A stretch of 64,000 bases of DNA from Actinomycetota bacterium (GCA_003161615.1 PMOB01000016.1:80030-144029); one strand, 5' to 3'. Positions 1-8,530 are shown, counted from the first letter of the stretch. Notes: generated from the sequence alone by a model not told the origin. Numbers and translations: made by a program.

Positions 1-632
1 CAGAAGCCGTGGTGGATGCGGTCGGTGCCCATCTCGACCATGAAGAAGAGATCCCACGGGTGCGTGGAGAGCAGGTGCTCGGCGAGGCGGAACCGCTTCT
101 CGGTCATCTCCTCGATCTGGGCGAGGAGGCGGTCCTTGTCCTCGGTGCGGAAGTCCTCGACGTCGACCATGTAGTGGCCGACGAGCTGCTCGATCTCGTC
201 CTTGAGCTCGGGCGGGTACGTGTAGCGGCTCGTCCTCGTGTCGGGCGTGAGGAAGCAGGAGACCATCGAGCCGTTGACGCGGCTCGGCGGGTAGGTCTGC
301 GGCACGCCGAGCACGATCACGTCGCGCCCGCGGGTGGAGAGGAGATCCCAGACGCGCGGCACGCGCACCGAGCGCGAGTCGGCGAACACGAGCTGGTCGT
401 ATGAGTGGTCCTTGCGGTTGCGGAAGCCGTAGAAACCGAGTGCGCCGGGGCTCCGCGACGACGTCATCACCGACCAGGCGGGCACCGTGATCGGCGGGTC
501 GCAGGAGCGGAGGACGCCGAAGGCGCCCCGCTCCGTGAGCGCGCGAATCGCCGGCAGCTCCGGCAGCCAGCGGTCGAAGACCAACTGCGGCGCCGCGCAG
601 TCGAGGCCGATCACCATGACGCGCGAGCTCAC
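1..632 (-). CDS. AP-superfamily phosphohydrolase/phosphomutase, N-terminal part (runs off window)
   Basis: About 210 codons are visible, from a GTG at 632 (an ATG five codons later is the alternative); the frame is still open at base 1, so the C-terminal half is missing. The protein opens with VMVIGLDCAAP, carrying the first metal-binding Asp of the alkaline phosphatase superfamily, followed by TVPAWSVMTSSRSPGALGFY, which aligns with the corresponding stretch of the complete paralogue at 6544-8172. The family (COG3379 type) hydrolyses or transfers phosphoryl groups; the substrate is unknown. It lies downstream of the deacetylase gene on the same strand, so a role on the glycan made by this locus is an inference. 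No Shine-Dalgarno sequence or near TANNNT box is seen. Confidence 0.75.
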   Translation of the reverse strand, partial: MSSRVMVIGLDCAAPQLVFDRWLPELPAIRALTERGAFGVLRSCDPPITVPAWSVMTSSRSPGALGFYGFRNRKDHSYDQLVFADSRSVRVPRVWDLLSTRGRDVIVLGVPQTYPPSRVNGSMVSCFLTPDTRTSRYTYPPELKDEIEQLVGHYMVDVEDFRTEDKDRLLAQIEEMTEKRFRLAEHLLSTHPWDLFFMVEMGTDRIHHGF

Positions 633-692
633 AGTGGAATGACCACGCGTCGACTGGGTGCGATGGACGAGTGCGATGCAAGGACGCAGGGA

Positions 693-717
693 GCGTGAAT
701 AGCAGCGCTATTCACGC
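693..717. repeat. Perfect 11-bp inverted repeat
   Basis: GCGTGAATAGC is followed by the 3-nt loop AGC and its exact reverse complement. It lies in the 164-nt gap between the end of the deacetylase gene and the start of the partial phosphohydrolase gene (both minus strand). No T-run follows on either strand, so it is a weak terminator candidate; an operator or an mRNA-stabilising hairpin is equally possible. Confidence 0.6.
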
Positions 718-796
718 GACTGAGGACGCGGCAGCGCGCCGGCCAGCGCGGCCAGGCGACCCGTGCTTCATTCTGCTGCAAGCTCCAACAGGGCAT

Positions 797-1975
797 CTAC
801 CGATCGTAGAGCGAAGCAGCCAGTTCACCGGCCGACAGGCAGATGCCGCCGCGCTCGCGCACCGCGTCGAGCACCTCGAAGTAGAGCCTGTCCCAGCCGC
901 GCGCGCTCTGTGCGTCGAAGCGCTCAGGATGCCAGAGGATCGAGAAGCCGCCGCCGTGCTCCGCCGCCCAGTCGAGGAGCGCCATGAGTTGCGGCTTCGC
1001 CTGCGCGGCACTCAGCCCCGCGTAGCGCTTCTCCGCCAACGTCGCGTCCATCGCGGCGAGCGGCACCTCGACGATCTGCGCGGGCTCCTCCTGCTCGAAG
1101 TCCCAGGGGTGGAACGGATGGGCGATGCCGGCGCGGAAGCCGAGCGCGTCGGGGAAACCGAGCGTCGTGTCGTAGCGGAACCCGAGCCCGCCGAGCGGGA
1201 CGAGGTTCCGGTGCGGGTCGACGCGGAGGTAGTGGTAGCGGTGCCCCTCGACGGGGCCGGCGAGTGCGTCGAGCTTCTCCTTCTCGGCGGCGAGCCGGCC
1301 GAAATCCTCCGCCGCGAGATAGCTGCCGTGCAGCCCGACCTCCGAGCCCGATTCGAGCAGCGTCTCGACGAGCTTGGGGCGGAGTCGCTCGTACGACTCC
1401 GGCGCGGCGCCGTCGGCGCGGTGGCCGTGACCGGCCATTACGTAGAAGGTGGAGCCGCGTGCGCCGTGAGCGCGCTCCTCCGCTGCGATCTCCGCGAAGC
1501 GCCAGTTGGGGTCGGTGCGGCGCAGCTTGTGGAGCGGGACGCGCGCGAGCGCGCCCGTCTCGTGCAGGGCGCCGTGCCTCAGGCGCGCAGCCGCACCGCG
1601 GATCCCGATTCGCGTCCAGCGCCAGGGGACGTCGACATCGTGCGTGAGCGCGACGGCGAAGCGCGCGTCGCCGTAGCGAGGCGGCTCGAGCCCGAGCTCG
1701 CGGCGCAGCCGCTCGAGCGGCGGATCGAGCGGATCGAGACACGACGCGGACGCGGGGAAACGGTCGCGCTCGTCGCGCACACCGCCCCGCTCCTCCACCC
1801 TCGCGAGATGGAAGAACGCGTCCGCCAACTCGTCGCCCTCCGGGCGCTCGCCGCGCTCGACGCTCCCCCACGCTTCCGCGGCGTAGGGAAGGTCGTCGCC
1901 AAACCGGAGATCGGTCGCGCCCAGCGTGTCGAGCACCCAGCGCGCCCGCCGCTCGACCCGCTCGGGAACAGTCAC
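797..1975 (-). CDS. Polysaccharide deacetylase family protein
   Basis: About 392 residues. The motif LTHDVD near residue 118 supplies the catalytic base and metal-binding Asp typical of NodB-type (CE4) deacetylases; further on, SEVGLHGSYLA matches the metal-binding His motif, and SILWHPERFD near the end the last conserved His. The family removes N-acetyl groups from polymers such as peptidoglycan or exopolysaccharide. No signal peptide is seen, suggesting action on a cytoplasmic or lipid-linked intermediate. An ATG at 1996 is in frame, but I prefer the GTG at 1975 because a TAGACT box ends 7 nt before it and the ATG would leave only 8 nt to the divergent flippase gene. The sugar substrate is unknown. 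Confidence 0.85.
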   Translation of the reverse strand: MTVPERVERRARWVLDTLGATDLRFGDDLPYAAEAWGSVERGERPEGDELADAFFHLARVEERGGVRDERDRFPASASCLDPLDPPLERLRRELGLEPPRYGDARFAVALTHDVDVPWRWTRIGIRGAAARLRHGALHETGALARVPLHKLRRTDPNWRFAEIAAEERAHGARGSTFYVMAGHGHRADGAAPESYERLRPKLVETLLESGSEVGLHGSYLAAEDFGRLAAEKEKLDALAGPVEGHRYHYLRVDPHRNLVPLGGLGFRYDTTLGFPDALGFRAGIAHPFHPWDFEQEEPAQIVEVPLAAMDATLAEKRYAGLSAAQAKPQLMALLDWAAEHGGGFSILWHPERFDAQSARGWDRLYFEVLDAVRERGGICLSAGELAASLYDR

Positions 1976-1982
1976 GGCCGCG

Positions 1983-1996
1983 AGTCTACGTACCAT
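1983..1996. promoter_or_regulatory. Back-to-back -10 boxes of divergent genes
   Basis: On the minus strand TAGACT (1988-1983) ends 7 nt before the deacetylase GTG at 1975. On the plus strand TACCAT (1991-1996) ends 8 nt before the flippase GTG at 2005. Two nucleotides separate the boxes. Both distances predict transcripts starting at or next to the start codon. No clear -35 is visible for either. Confidence 0.5.
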
Positions 1997-2004
1997 CGGG
2001 GATC

Positions 2005-3522
2005 GTGACCGACGAGCCGCAGTCGCAGGCCGCAGTACGCCCGCGGTCCCTCGCCTCCCAGCTCTTCGAGCTCAGCCGCCACTCCGTGATCTATGGCGTC
2101 GGCGGCCTCGTCTCACGCTTCCTCTCGGTGCTGATGCTGCCGCTCTACACGAGCCACGTCTCGCCGAACGACTACGGCCGGATCGAGCTCCTGATGGCGG
2201 TGATGGCCGTGGCGGTCGTCGTGCTCCGCGGCGGTGCCAACTTCGGCTTCGTCCGCTTCTACTTCCTGGAGAAGGACCCGGAGTACCGGCGCCGGCTCGT
2301 CCGCACGATCTTCTGGGCCCAGATGGCGTATTCGACGGCCGGAATGGTGCTCTGCATCCTCTTCGCGGCGCAGATCTCCGGCTGGCTGGGGGTCGCCTTC
2401 CGAGCGCATGCCCACCTCCAGGGGAGCGGCACGAGCCTCGTCGTGGCCACCGCGATCCTCCTCTGGGCGAACGTCAACTACGCCCAGATGACGAACCTCT
2501 TCCGCGTCGAGCAGCGGTCGTTCGCCTTCTCCATGGCCACGCTCGCGAACGTCGCCGTCACCGTCCCGCTCACCGTGATCCTCGTCGTCGTCTACCACGA
2601 AGGCCCGTTCGGGATCATCACGGGCAACTACAGCGGCACGCTCGTCCTCTACTTCGTCCTACTCGCATACCGGCGCGAGCAGCTCGGCCTCGAGTTCGAC
2701 CGGAAGCTCCTGCGCGCGATCAACCGCTTCGGTGTCCCGCTCATGGCGGCCGCGCTCGCGCTGTGGGTGACGAACTTCGGCGACCGCTTCATGCTTCGCA
2801 AGCTCCTGCACGGCTCGTACGCCCTGCACCAGCTCGGGCAGTACTCGCTCGCCTACAAGATCACCTCGGCGATGGTGCTCGTCTTCACCGCCTTCCAAAT
2901 TGCCTGGCCCGCCTTCGCCTACTCGATCGACGACGAGAAGGAGGCGAAACGCGCCTACTCCTTCGTCCTCACGTACCTCATGTTCATCGCCGCCTGGGCG
3001 GCGATCGGGCTCAGCCTCTTCGCACCCTGGATCGTGCACTTCCTCGGGCGGAAACCGGGGTTCTGGCCGGCTGCGAGTGCCGTGCCCGCGCTCGCGTACT
3101 CGAGCGTCTTCTTCGCGGGCTTCATCGTCGTCACGATCGCCACCGGTCGCGTGCGGCAGACGAAGTTCAACTGGATCGCGGCCACGGTCGCCGCGCTCCT
3201 CAACTTCGGGCTGAACCTCTGGCTGATCCCGGCCTACGGAATGCTCGGCGCGGCCTATGCGACGCTCGCCGCCTACATCGTCCTGATGATCGTGCGGGCC
3301 TGGAACGCCCAGATGATCTATCCCGTTTCGTACCAGTGGCGACGGATCGCACTCCTGCTCCTGGCCGCGGGCGCGCTGACGGGAATCGGCGAGGCGTTCC
3401 GCCACTCGCTGCCGCTCGCGTTCGGCTTGACGCTCGCGTATCCGCTCCTGCTCCTGCCGCTCGGCTTCTACCTGCCGGCGGAGCGCCGGCGGCTCCGCCG
3501 ACTTCTCCCGCTACCGCACTAG
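2005..3522 (+). CDS. Oligosaccharide flippase (Wzx/MVF-like)
   Basis: A polytopic membrane protein of 505 residues with many hydrophobic segments alternating with Arg-rich loops, and the N-terminal HSVIYGVGGLVSRFLSVLML segment typical of polysaccharide-export flippases of the MOP superfamily. Such proteins move lipid-linked oligosaccharides across the cytoplasmic membrane. The length is normal for Wzx. Translation starts at a GTG directly after a TANNNT box; no Shine-Dalgarno sequence is seen. It is followed after 10 nt by the ATP-grasp gene, whose putative -10 box contains this gene's TAG stop. The transported glycan cannot be told from sequence. Confidence 0.87.
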   Translation: MTDEPQSQAAVRPRSLASQLFELSRHSVIYGVGGLVSRFLSVLMLPLYTSHVSPNDYGRIELLMAVMAVAVVVLRGGANFGFVRFYFLEKDPEYRRRLVRTIFWAQMAYSTAGMVLCILFAAQISGWLGVAFRAHAHLQGSGTSLVVATAILLWANVNYAQMTNLFRVEQRSFAFSMATLANVAVTVPLTVILVVVYHEGPFGIITGNYSGTLVLYFVLLAYRREQLGLEFDRKLLRAINRFGVPLMAAALALWVTNFGDRFMLRKLLHGSYALHQLGQYSLAYKITSAMVLVFTAFQIAWPAFAYSIDDEKEAKRAYSFVLTYLMFIAAWAAIGLSLFAPWIVHFLGRKPGFWPAASAVPALAYSSVFFAGFIVVTIATGRVRQTKFNWIAATVAALLNFGLNLWLIPAYGMLGAAYATLAAYIVLMIVRAWNAQMIYPVSYQWRRIALLLLAAGALTGIGEAFRHSLPLAFGLTLAYPLLLLPLGFYLPAERRRLRRLLPLPH

Positions 3523-3525
3523 ACT
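3520..3525 (+). promoter_or_regulatory. -10 box overlapping the flippase stop codon
   Basis: TAGACT, whose first three bases are the flippase TAG stop, ends 7 nt before the ATG at 3533. It would give the ATP-grasp gene its own leaderless transcript. A chance match is easier here than elsewhere because the stop codon already supplies TA. Confidence 0.35.
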
Positions 3526-3532
3526 CGTCCGC

Positions 3533-4735
3533 ATGCCTGGGAAGGGGACCGCGGTCGTCGCGGAAGTCGGCTGGGTGAACGGCCTCGCGGCGATTCGCTC
3601 GCTCGGCAGGCAGGGGCTCCGCGTCATCGCGCTCGACCACCGGCCGTATGCGCTCGGATTCCGCTCGCGCTACGCCGAGCCGCGCCTTGCGCCCGAGCCG
3701 CTCGACGACGAGGACGGCTTCATCGCGGCGCTGCGCACCCTCGCCGAGGAGACCGACGACGTCCTCCCGATCTTCCCGACCCACGACGAGCACCTCAACG
3801 CGATTGCGCGCCACGCCGACGTGCTGCGCGAGCGCTACCGCTTCCCGTTCCCGAGCTGGGAGGTGCTGGAGAAGATCCAGAGCAAGCGCCACCAGCTCGA
3901 CACCGCAGACTCGATCGGCTTCCCGGTCCCGCGCACGTTCCACCCGCAGACGGCGGAGGAGGCGCGCACCGCCGGCGAGGAGATCGGATTCCCGCTCGTC
4001 GTCAAGCCGTCCGCCAACGTCGGCTTTCGGCGAGACCACAAGGCGCAGCTCTTCCGCTGCGAGAACGCGGCCGAGCTCGAGCGCGCGTACGAGCTCGCCA
4101 AGCCGTACGAGCCGATGGTGCAGGAGTTCATCCCGGGCACCCCCGAGGACATGTACACGCTCGGCAGCTATCTCTCGACCGAGGGCGAGGCACTCGGGCT
4201 CTTCTCCGGCCGCAAGCTCAGCCAGACCCGCGGCTTCATGGGCAGCGCCCGCGTCGGCGAGGCGCTCTGGGTCGAGGACGTCGTGGAGCAAGGCCTCGCC
4301 TTGCTGCGCGCGCTGCAGTTCCACGGCATCTCACAGGTCGAGGTGATGCGCGACCCGCGCGACGGCAAGTACAAGCTCCTCGAGGTGAACCCACGGCTCT
4401 GGCAGTGGCACAGCCTTGCCGCCGCCTGCGGCGTCGACCTGCCGTGGATCGCGTATCGCGACTTGATCGGCGAACCGCTCCCGCCCGCGCGGATGAGCGG
4501 CGAGGGGAAGCGCTGGGCGATCACGCTGATGGCGGGATCCGGCCACGCGGTCGCGCGCCCGCCATACGTCGACGCGGTCTTCGCGCGGGACGACCCGCTG
4601 CCTGCGCTGCTCCAGCTCGCCCGCCTCGGCTCGCGCCGGATCCGGCGGTTGAAAGGCCACGACATCCAAGGAGGGCAGCGATGGCACCCGGCTGGCAAGG
4701 CTTCGTCCGAAGCGCCAAGCGACACGTTCCGGTAG
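3533..4735 (+). CDS. ATP-grasp domain ligase
   Basis: 400 residues. After an N-terminal nucleotide-binding-like segment (AVVAEVGWVNGLAAIRSLG) come the ATP-grasp hallmarks: GFPLVVKPSANVG (ATP-binding lysine), MVQEFIPGTPEDMY (adenine-binding hinge) and QVEVMRDP...KLLEVNPRLW (Mg-binding Glu/Asn pair). The family couples ATP hydrolysis to ligation of a carboxylate to an amine through an acyl phosphate. Carboxylate-amine ligases of this type recur in exopolysaccharide loci, where they may add amino acids to sugars; that role here is inference. The C-terminus overlaps the next gene by 55 nt. Confidence 0.85.
   Translation: MPGKGTAVVAEVGWVNGLAAIRSLGRQGLRVIALDHRPYALGFRSRYAEPRLAPEPLDDEDGFIAALRTLAEETDDVLPIFPTHDEHLNAIARHADVLRERYRFPFPSWEVLEKIQSKRHQLDTADSIGFPVPRTFHPQTAEEARTAGEEIGFPLVVKPSANVGFRRDHKAQLFRCENAAELERAYELAKPYEPMVQEFIPGTPEDMYTLGSYLSTEGEALGLFSGRKLSQTRGFMGSARVGEALWVEDVVEQGLALLRALQFHGISQVEVMRDPRDGKYKLLEVNPRLWQWHSLAAACGVDLPWIAYRDLIGEPLPPARMSGEGKRWAITLMAGSGHAVARPPYVDAVFARDDPLPALLQLARLGSRRIRRLKGHDIQGGQRWHPAGKASSEAPSDTFR
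4668..4674 (+). promoter_or_regulatory. Strong ribosome binding site fixing the methyltransferase start
   Basis: AAGGAGG lies 6 nt before the ATG at 4681, inside the end of the ATP-grasp gene. It argues for this ATG although the frame is open further upstream. Confidence 0.75.
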
Positions 4736-5433
4736 GCGTCAAGCGGCGCATCCGCCGCACGCTCCCGGCGCGCTACCGGCGCCTGTGGGACCCGAACTGG
4801 CACCGCAGCACGGTACGGGGCAACACCGCCTTCTGGGACGAGCTCGGACGGCTCCAGCTCGACTACCTCGTCGAGCAGGGGCTGCAGCCCTCCGACTACC
4901 TCCTCGACGTCGGCTGCGGCCCGCTACGAGCGGGCGTCCACTTCATCGGCTACCTCGAGCCCGGCCACTACGCGGGAGTCGACAAGCGCGGCGACAATCT
5001 CGAGCGCGCGCGCAAGGTGGAGCTTCCCCGCCACGGCCTCGAGGCGAAGCAGCCGCTCCTGCTCGTGAACGGCGCGTTCGAGTTCAGCAAGCTCGGCCAG
5101 ACGTTCGACTACGCGATCGCGCAGTCGGTGTTCACACACCTGCCGCTCAACGCGATCGCGCGCTGCCTCGTGGAGATGGCGCGCGTGCTCCGGCCCGGCG
5201 GGGAGTTCTACGCGACGATCTACGAGAATCCGCACGGCAAGACGTTCCTCGGCGAGATCCAGCAGTCGCCGCGGGTCACGTCCTACTACGACCGCGACAA
5301 GTACCACTACGACCTCGCGACGCTGCGCGGAGTTTGCGAGGGCACCGGCCTGACGCTCTCGTACGAAGGCGATTGGGGTCATCCCGACAACCAGAAGATG
5401 ATCCTGTTCACCCGCGAGGGCGCCGATGGCTAG
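4681..5433 (+). CDS. Class I SAM-dependent methyltransferase
   Basis: 250 residues. The SAM-binding motif I is LLDVGCGPLRAG near residue 79; the motif II acidic residue is in YAGVDKRGDN; AIAQSVFTHLP and LRPGGEFYATIYE are the later Rossmann strands. The basic N-terminal 35 residues (KRHVPVGVKRRIRRTLPARY) resemble leaders of methyltransferases in polysaccharide loci. The acceptor is probably a sugar hydroxyl or a glycolipid (inference from context). Start set by AAGGAGG. Its TAG stop overlaps the ATG of the glycosyltransferase by 8 nt, so the two are translationally coupled. Confidence 0.85.
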   Translation: MAPGWQGFVRSAKRHVPVGVKRRIRRTLPARYRRLWDPNWHRSTVRGNTAFWDELGRLQLDYLVEQGLQPSDYLLDVGCGPLRAGVHFIGYLEPGHYAGVDKRGDNLERARKVELPRHGLEAKQPLLLVNGAFEFSKLGQTFDYAIAQSVFTHLPLNAIARCLVEMARVLRPGGEFYATIYENPHGKTFLGEIQQSPRVTSYYDRDKYHYDLATLRGVCEGTGLTLSYEGDWGHPDNQKMILFTREGADG

Positions 5434-6547
5434 CGAGCGTCTCCGCATCCTCGGCATCGGCGACGCAAAGTCACGCCACTTCGCGCGCTGGGCGACGCGG
5501 CTCGCGGAGCAGGGCCACGAGGTGCACATCGCCTCCGGCCGCCATAACCCGCGCGAGGGAGAGCTCGACGCCCTCGTCGTCCACCAGTTCCAGGATCTCG
5601 ACCCGCTCCTGCGCGTCCCGTTCGTCCGTCGCTTCCGGATGATCCCGGCGCTGCAGCGGCTCACGAAGCAGGTCAAGCCCGACATCGTCCACTCGCACTA
5701 CCTCCTGCCGTACGGCTACTGGACGGCGCGGGCAGGGCTCGAACCGCTCGTCGTGAGCCCGTGGGGGAAGGACGCGATCGTCGACGCATGGCTGTCGCCG
5801 GAGGCCGAGCAGCGCGCCCGGGTCGCGATCGCCGCCGACCGCGCGCTCGCCTACGTCGTCAACTCGCAGGCGCTCGAGGACGCCGCCGTCCGGCTCGGCG
5901 CCGACCGCGCCAAGTTCCACCGCATCTTCTGGCACGCCCGCATCGACGGCTACTCGCCTGAGCACGCCGACCGCACGCGCTGGCTCGATCTCGGCTGGCC
6001 GGAGGACGCGATCGTCTGCCTCTCACTCCGCAACTTCCGCCCGTACACGAACCTCGACGTGCTCCTCCGCGCCTTCGCGGTGGCGCGGGAGGAAGTGCCG
6101 GAGCTGCGCCTGTTCTCGAGCGCGGGTGGCGGCTGGACGCGCGACGAGTTCGACCAGCTCGTCGAGGAGCTCGCGATCGGGCCCTACATCGCGGTCGAGG
6201 ACGTTCCGGCGGCGCAGCTGCCGTCCGTCACGGCGTCCGCCGACTTCGCGGTGAGCCTCGCCGACGTCGACTCCTCCCCCGCCTCCCTGCTCGAGACGAT
6301 GGCGAGCGGCGTGCCGCTCGTCGTCGGCCGCGCTCCGTCGATGGAGGAGTGGATCCAGACCGGCGCCGGCGGCGAGGTCGTCGAGCGGCGCAGCGTCGAC
6401 GAGGTGACGCAGGCGATCCTCAAGCTCGCGCGCGACCCCGGGCTGCGGAAGAGCTACGGCGAGCGGAACCTGCTGGAGGTGCACGCCCGCTTCGGGGATC
6501 CGACCGCCCAGCTGGAGCAGGTCTACCGCGAGGTGCTGTCGCGGTGA
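5426..6547 (+). CDS. Glycosyltransferase family 4 protein
   Basis: 373 residues with the two Rossmann halves of GT-B enzymes. The N-terminal half has RILGIGDAKSRHFARWATRL and PDIVHSHYLLPYGY; the C-terminal half has CLSLRNFRPYTNLDVLLRAF and the nucleotide-sugar signature SPASLLETMASGVPLVVGR, with the EX7E-type acidic residues inside it. Retaining GT4 enzymes transfer sugars from NDP-sugars to lipid-linked acceptors in the cytoplasm. It overlaps its neighbours by 8 nt upstream and 4 nt downstream, placing it in one operon with the methyltransferase and the phosphohydrolase. Donor and acceptor sugars are unknown. Confidence 0.87.
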   Translation: MASERLRILGIGDAKSRHFARWATRLAEQGHEVHIASGRHNPREGELDALVVHQFQDLDPLLRVPFVRRFRMIPALQRLTKQVKPDIVHSHYLLPYGYWTARAGLEPLVVSPWGKDAIVDAWLSPEAEQRARVAIAADRALAYVVNSQALEDAAVRLGADRAKFHRIFWHARIDGYSPEHADRTRWLDLGWPEDAIVCLSLRNFRPYTNLDVLLRAFAVAREEVPELRLFSSAGGGWTRDEFDQLVEELAIGPYIAVEDVPAAQLPSVTASADFAVSLADVDSSPASLLETMASGVPLVVGRAPSMEEWIQTGAGGEVVERRSVDEVTQAILKLARDPGLRKSYGERNLLEVHARFGDPTAQLEQVYREVLSR

Positions 6548-8172
6548 GACGCGTTCTCGCGCTGGCCTTCGACGGCGCGGATTTCGAGCTCGTGCAGCGC
6601 CTCATGGGCGAGGGCAAGCTGCCGACGATCTCGCGCCTCGCGCGTGAGGGGACGTTCGGGCCACTCCGCTCGACGATCCCCGCCTTCACGCCGACGGCCT
6701 GGTCGTCCTTTCTCACGGGGCTCAACCCCGGCGGCCACGGCATCTTCAACTTCACGACCAACCCGAACCGCGGCACGCAGAAGCTCGAGAGCGCCGCGAG
6801 CCGGGCCGGCACGCCGCTCTGGCGGATGCTCGGCGCCGGAGGCGTCCGCTCGGCCTACATCGGAGTCCCGTTCACGTATCCGGCGGAGGAGATCGACGGG
6901 ATCGTCCTCACCGGCTACGGCGGGCCCGAGCGGCCGCAGATCACGCCGGCGAGCGCGGCGGAGAAGATCTTCGCCGCCTATCCCGACCTCGTCACGGCGC
7001 ACCATCCGATGACCGAGCGCTGGTGGGAGGACTTCCCGGCCTACACCGCGCGCCTGATCGAGCACGCGGAGCAGATGGCCGGGATCTGCAAGCTCGTCTT
7101 CGAGCTGGAGCCGGAGCTCGGCCTGCTCGCGGTCGACTTCATGAGTACCGACCACGTCGGGCATCTCGGCTTCGCGCGCTTCGACCCCGACCATCCCGCG
7201 CACGCCTCGACCGGCGCCGGCGACGAGCTCCTCCGGGTCTACGAGAAGGTCGACGAGCTCTGCGGCGAGCTGATCGACGCCGCGGCGGCGCAGTACGGCG
7301 AGGAGCCGACCGTCCTCCTCTTCTCCGACCACGGCATGAAGCCGATCTACTGGATGTTCCACATCGACCGCTGGCTCGAGGAGCGCGGCCACCTGCGCTT
7401 CCGCAAGCGCTCGCTGCAGCCATGGCGGCGCGGGCGGCTCGACTACCTCGCACGCGTCGACCAGAAGCTCGTGCGGACGCTGCGCTGGTACGGGCGCGCG
7501 CTCGATGCGCTCCCGTTTCTGCCGCGGCCCGCGGCCGACCGCAACTTCGCCGACATCGACTTCGGCTCGACGCGCGCCTACGGCTTCGCCTCGCAGGGCC
7601 AGCTCTACCTCGGCGAGCTGACCGGAGCGCGCAACGACCGCGCCTACATCGACGCGCTGGCGGCGGAGATCGCCGAGATCCCGCACCCCGAGACGGGCGA
7701 GCCGGCGTTCCAGGTGCTGCGGAAGGAGGAGCTCTACACCGGCGCGTTCCTCGACAAGGCGCCGGAGCTGATCCTCATCCCGTACGACGAACGGATCAAC
7801 GTCGACCCCTCGCGCCGCCGCTGGACGGAGGCGTTCGAGCGCCACGAGAAGCTCGATCCGGAGGTCTCGTACGGCTACTCCGGACACCACGGTGTGACGG
7901 GGATCCTCGCCGCGGCAGGCCCCGGACTACAGCCGGCGGACATGCCCGAAGGAGCCGAGATCGTCCAACTGCCCGCGACGATCCTCCAGCTGCACGGACT
8001 CGCGGCGGACGGGCTCGACGGCAAGCCGCTCGCCGGCCTCCTCGACGAGACCGCCGCTTCGGCAGGCGTCGCGGCAGCGGCGCCGTCCCACGAGGCAAGC
8101 GAGGAGCCGGTCTACAGCCCCGAAGAGGAGCGCCAGATGGTCGAGCGGCTCCGCGACCTCGGTTACGAATAG
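6544..8172 (+). CDS. AP-superfamily phosphohydrolase/phosphomutase (COG3379 type)
   Basis: 542 residues from the GTG that shares GTGA with the preceding stop. The metal-site motifs of the alkaline phosphatase superfamily appear in order: LAFDGADF (N-terminal Asp), the TPTAWSSFLTGLNPGGHG block with the likely nucleophile, AVDFMSTDHVGH, LFSDHGMKP and YSGHHGVTG. No membrane segment or signal peptide is evident, so it is probably cytoplasmic. It is a full-length relative of the truncated protein at 1-632, so the locus carries two members on opposite strands. A substrate such as a phosphorylated glycan intermediate is suggested only by context. Confidence 0.85.
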   Translation: MRRVLALAFDGADFELVQRLMGEGKLPTISRLAREGTFGPLRSTIPAFTPTAWSSFLTGLNPGGHGIFNFTTNPNRGTQKLESAASRAGTPLWRMLGAGGVRSAYIGVPFTYPAEEIDGIVLTGYGGPERPQITPASAAEKIFAAYPDLVTAHHPMTERWWEDFPAYTARLIEHAEQMAGICKLVFELEPELGLLAVDFMSTDHVGHLGFARFDPDHPAHASTGAGDELLRVYEKVDELCGELIDAAAAQYGEEPTVLLFSDHGMKPIYWMFHIDRWLEERGHLRFRKRSLQPWRRGRLDYLARVDQKLVRTLRWYGRALDALPFLPRPAADRNFADIDFGSTRAYGFASQGQLYLGELTGARNDRAYIDALAAEIAEIPHPETGEPAFQVLRKEELYTGAFLDKAPELILIPYDERINVDPSRRRWTEAFERHEKLDPEVSYGYSGHHGVTGILAAAGPGLQPADMPEGAEIVQLPATILQLHGLAADGLDGKPLAGLLDETAASAGVAAAAPSHEASEEPVYSPEEERQMVERLRDLGYE

Positions 8173-8418
8173 CTACTGCTCGTAGCCCTCGACGACGCTC
8201 TCGTCGCGCGCTGCCGCGGCATCTGGATCCATCCCGAACTCCTCGAGCGCCCGCCGCTGCCGGAGGAGATCCCAGCACCGGTCGAGCTCGACCTTGACCT
8301 CGGCGAGCCGGCGGCGCTCGGCCTCTCCGGCCTCGCCGCGCGACTCTGCATCCCAGAGCCGATGCTCTTCCTGTACCAGCTCGTCGATCGAATTCGTGAT
8401 CTGGGAGTCGCTCGCCAT
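8173..8418 (-). CDS. DUF2630 family small helical protein
   Basis: 81 residues, highly charged and helical: an acidic N-terminal half (SIDELVQEEHRLWDAE), then a heptad-like stretch containing the motif DRCWDLLRQRRALEEFG that marks DUF2630 proteins. The function is unknown; the family is mainly actinobacterial. Start at the ATG 8418, preceded by AAAGG. Its stop codon abuts the stop of the converging phosphohydrolase gene (TAGCTA, no bases between). The tRNA-Leu gene lies 21 nt upstream on the same strand, so the two may be co-transcribed. Confidence 0.8.
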   Translation of the reverse strand: MASDSQITNSIDELVQEEHRLWDAESRGEAGEAERRRLAEVKVELDRCWDLLRQRRALEEFGMDPDAAAARDESVVEGYEQ

Positions 8419-8439
8419 CTCTGTCGCCTTTCGTCGGAG

Positions 8440-8524
8440 TGCCGGGGGCGGGACTCGAACCCGCATGACCCGAGGGTCACCCGATTTTAAGTCGGGCGCG
8501 TCTGACCAGTTCCGCCACCCCGGC
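8440..8524 (-). tRNA. tRNA-Leu (anticodon UAA)
   Basis: An 85-nt cloverleaf reads from 8524 down to 8440. The acceptor arm GCCGGGG pairs with CCCCGGC before discriminator A; the anticodon stem CCCGA/TCGGG encloses CTTAAAA with anticodon TAA; there is a long variable arm typical of tRNA-Leu, and the T-arm reads GCGGGTTCGAGTCCCGC. The CCA end is not encoded. Confidence 0.97.
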
Positions 8525-8530
8525 GATAGA

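Noticed and set aside
1976..1996. ATG at 1996 as start of the deacetylase gene
   Set aside because: It would leave 8 nt to the divergent start and place the TAGACT box inside the coding region; the GTG at 1975 fits the promoter and the family better.
671..2008. Long open frame on the plus strand, opposite the deacetylase gene
   Set aside because: It is antisense to a gene with clear deacetylase motifs; Arg/Ala/Glu-rich translation without motifs is what high-G+C DNA gives in the complementary frame. Similar long antisense frames occur opposite most genes here and were left out.
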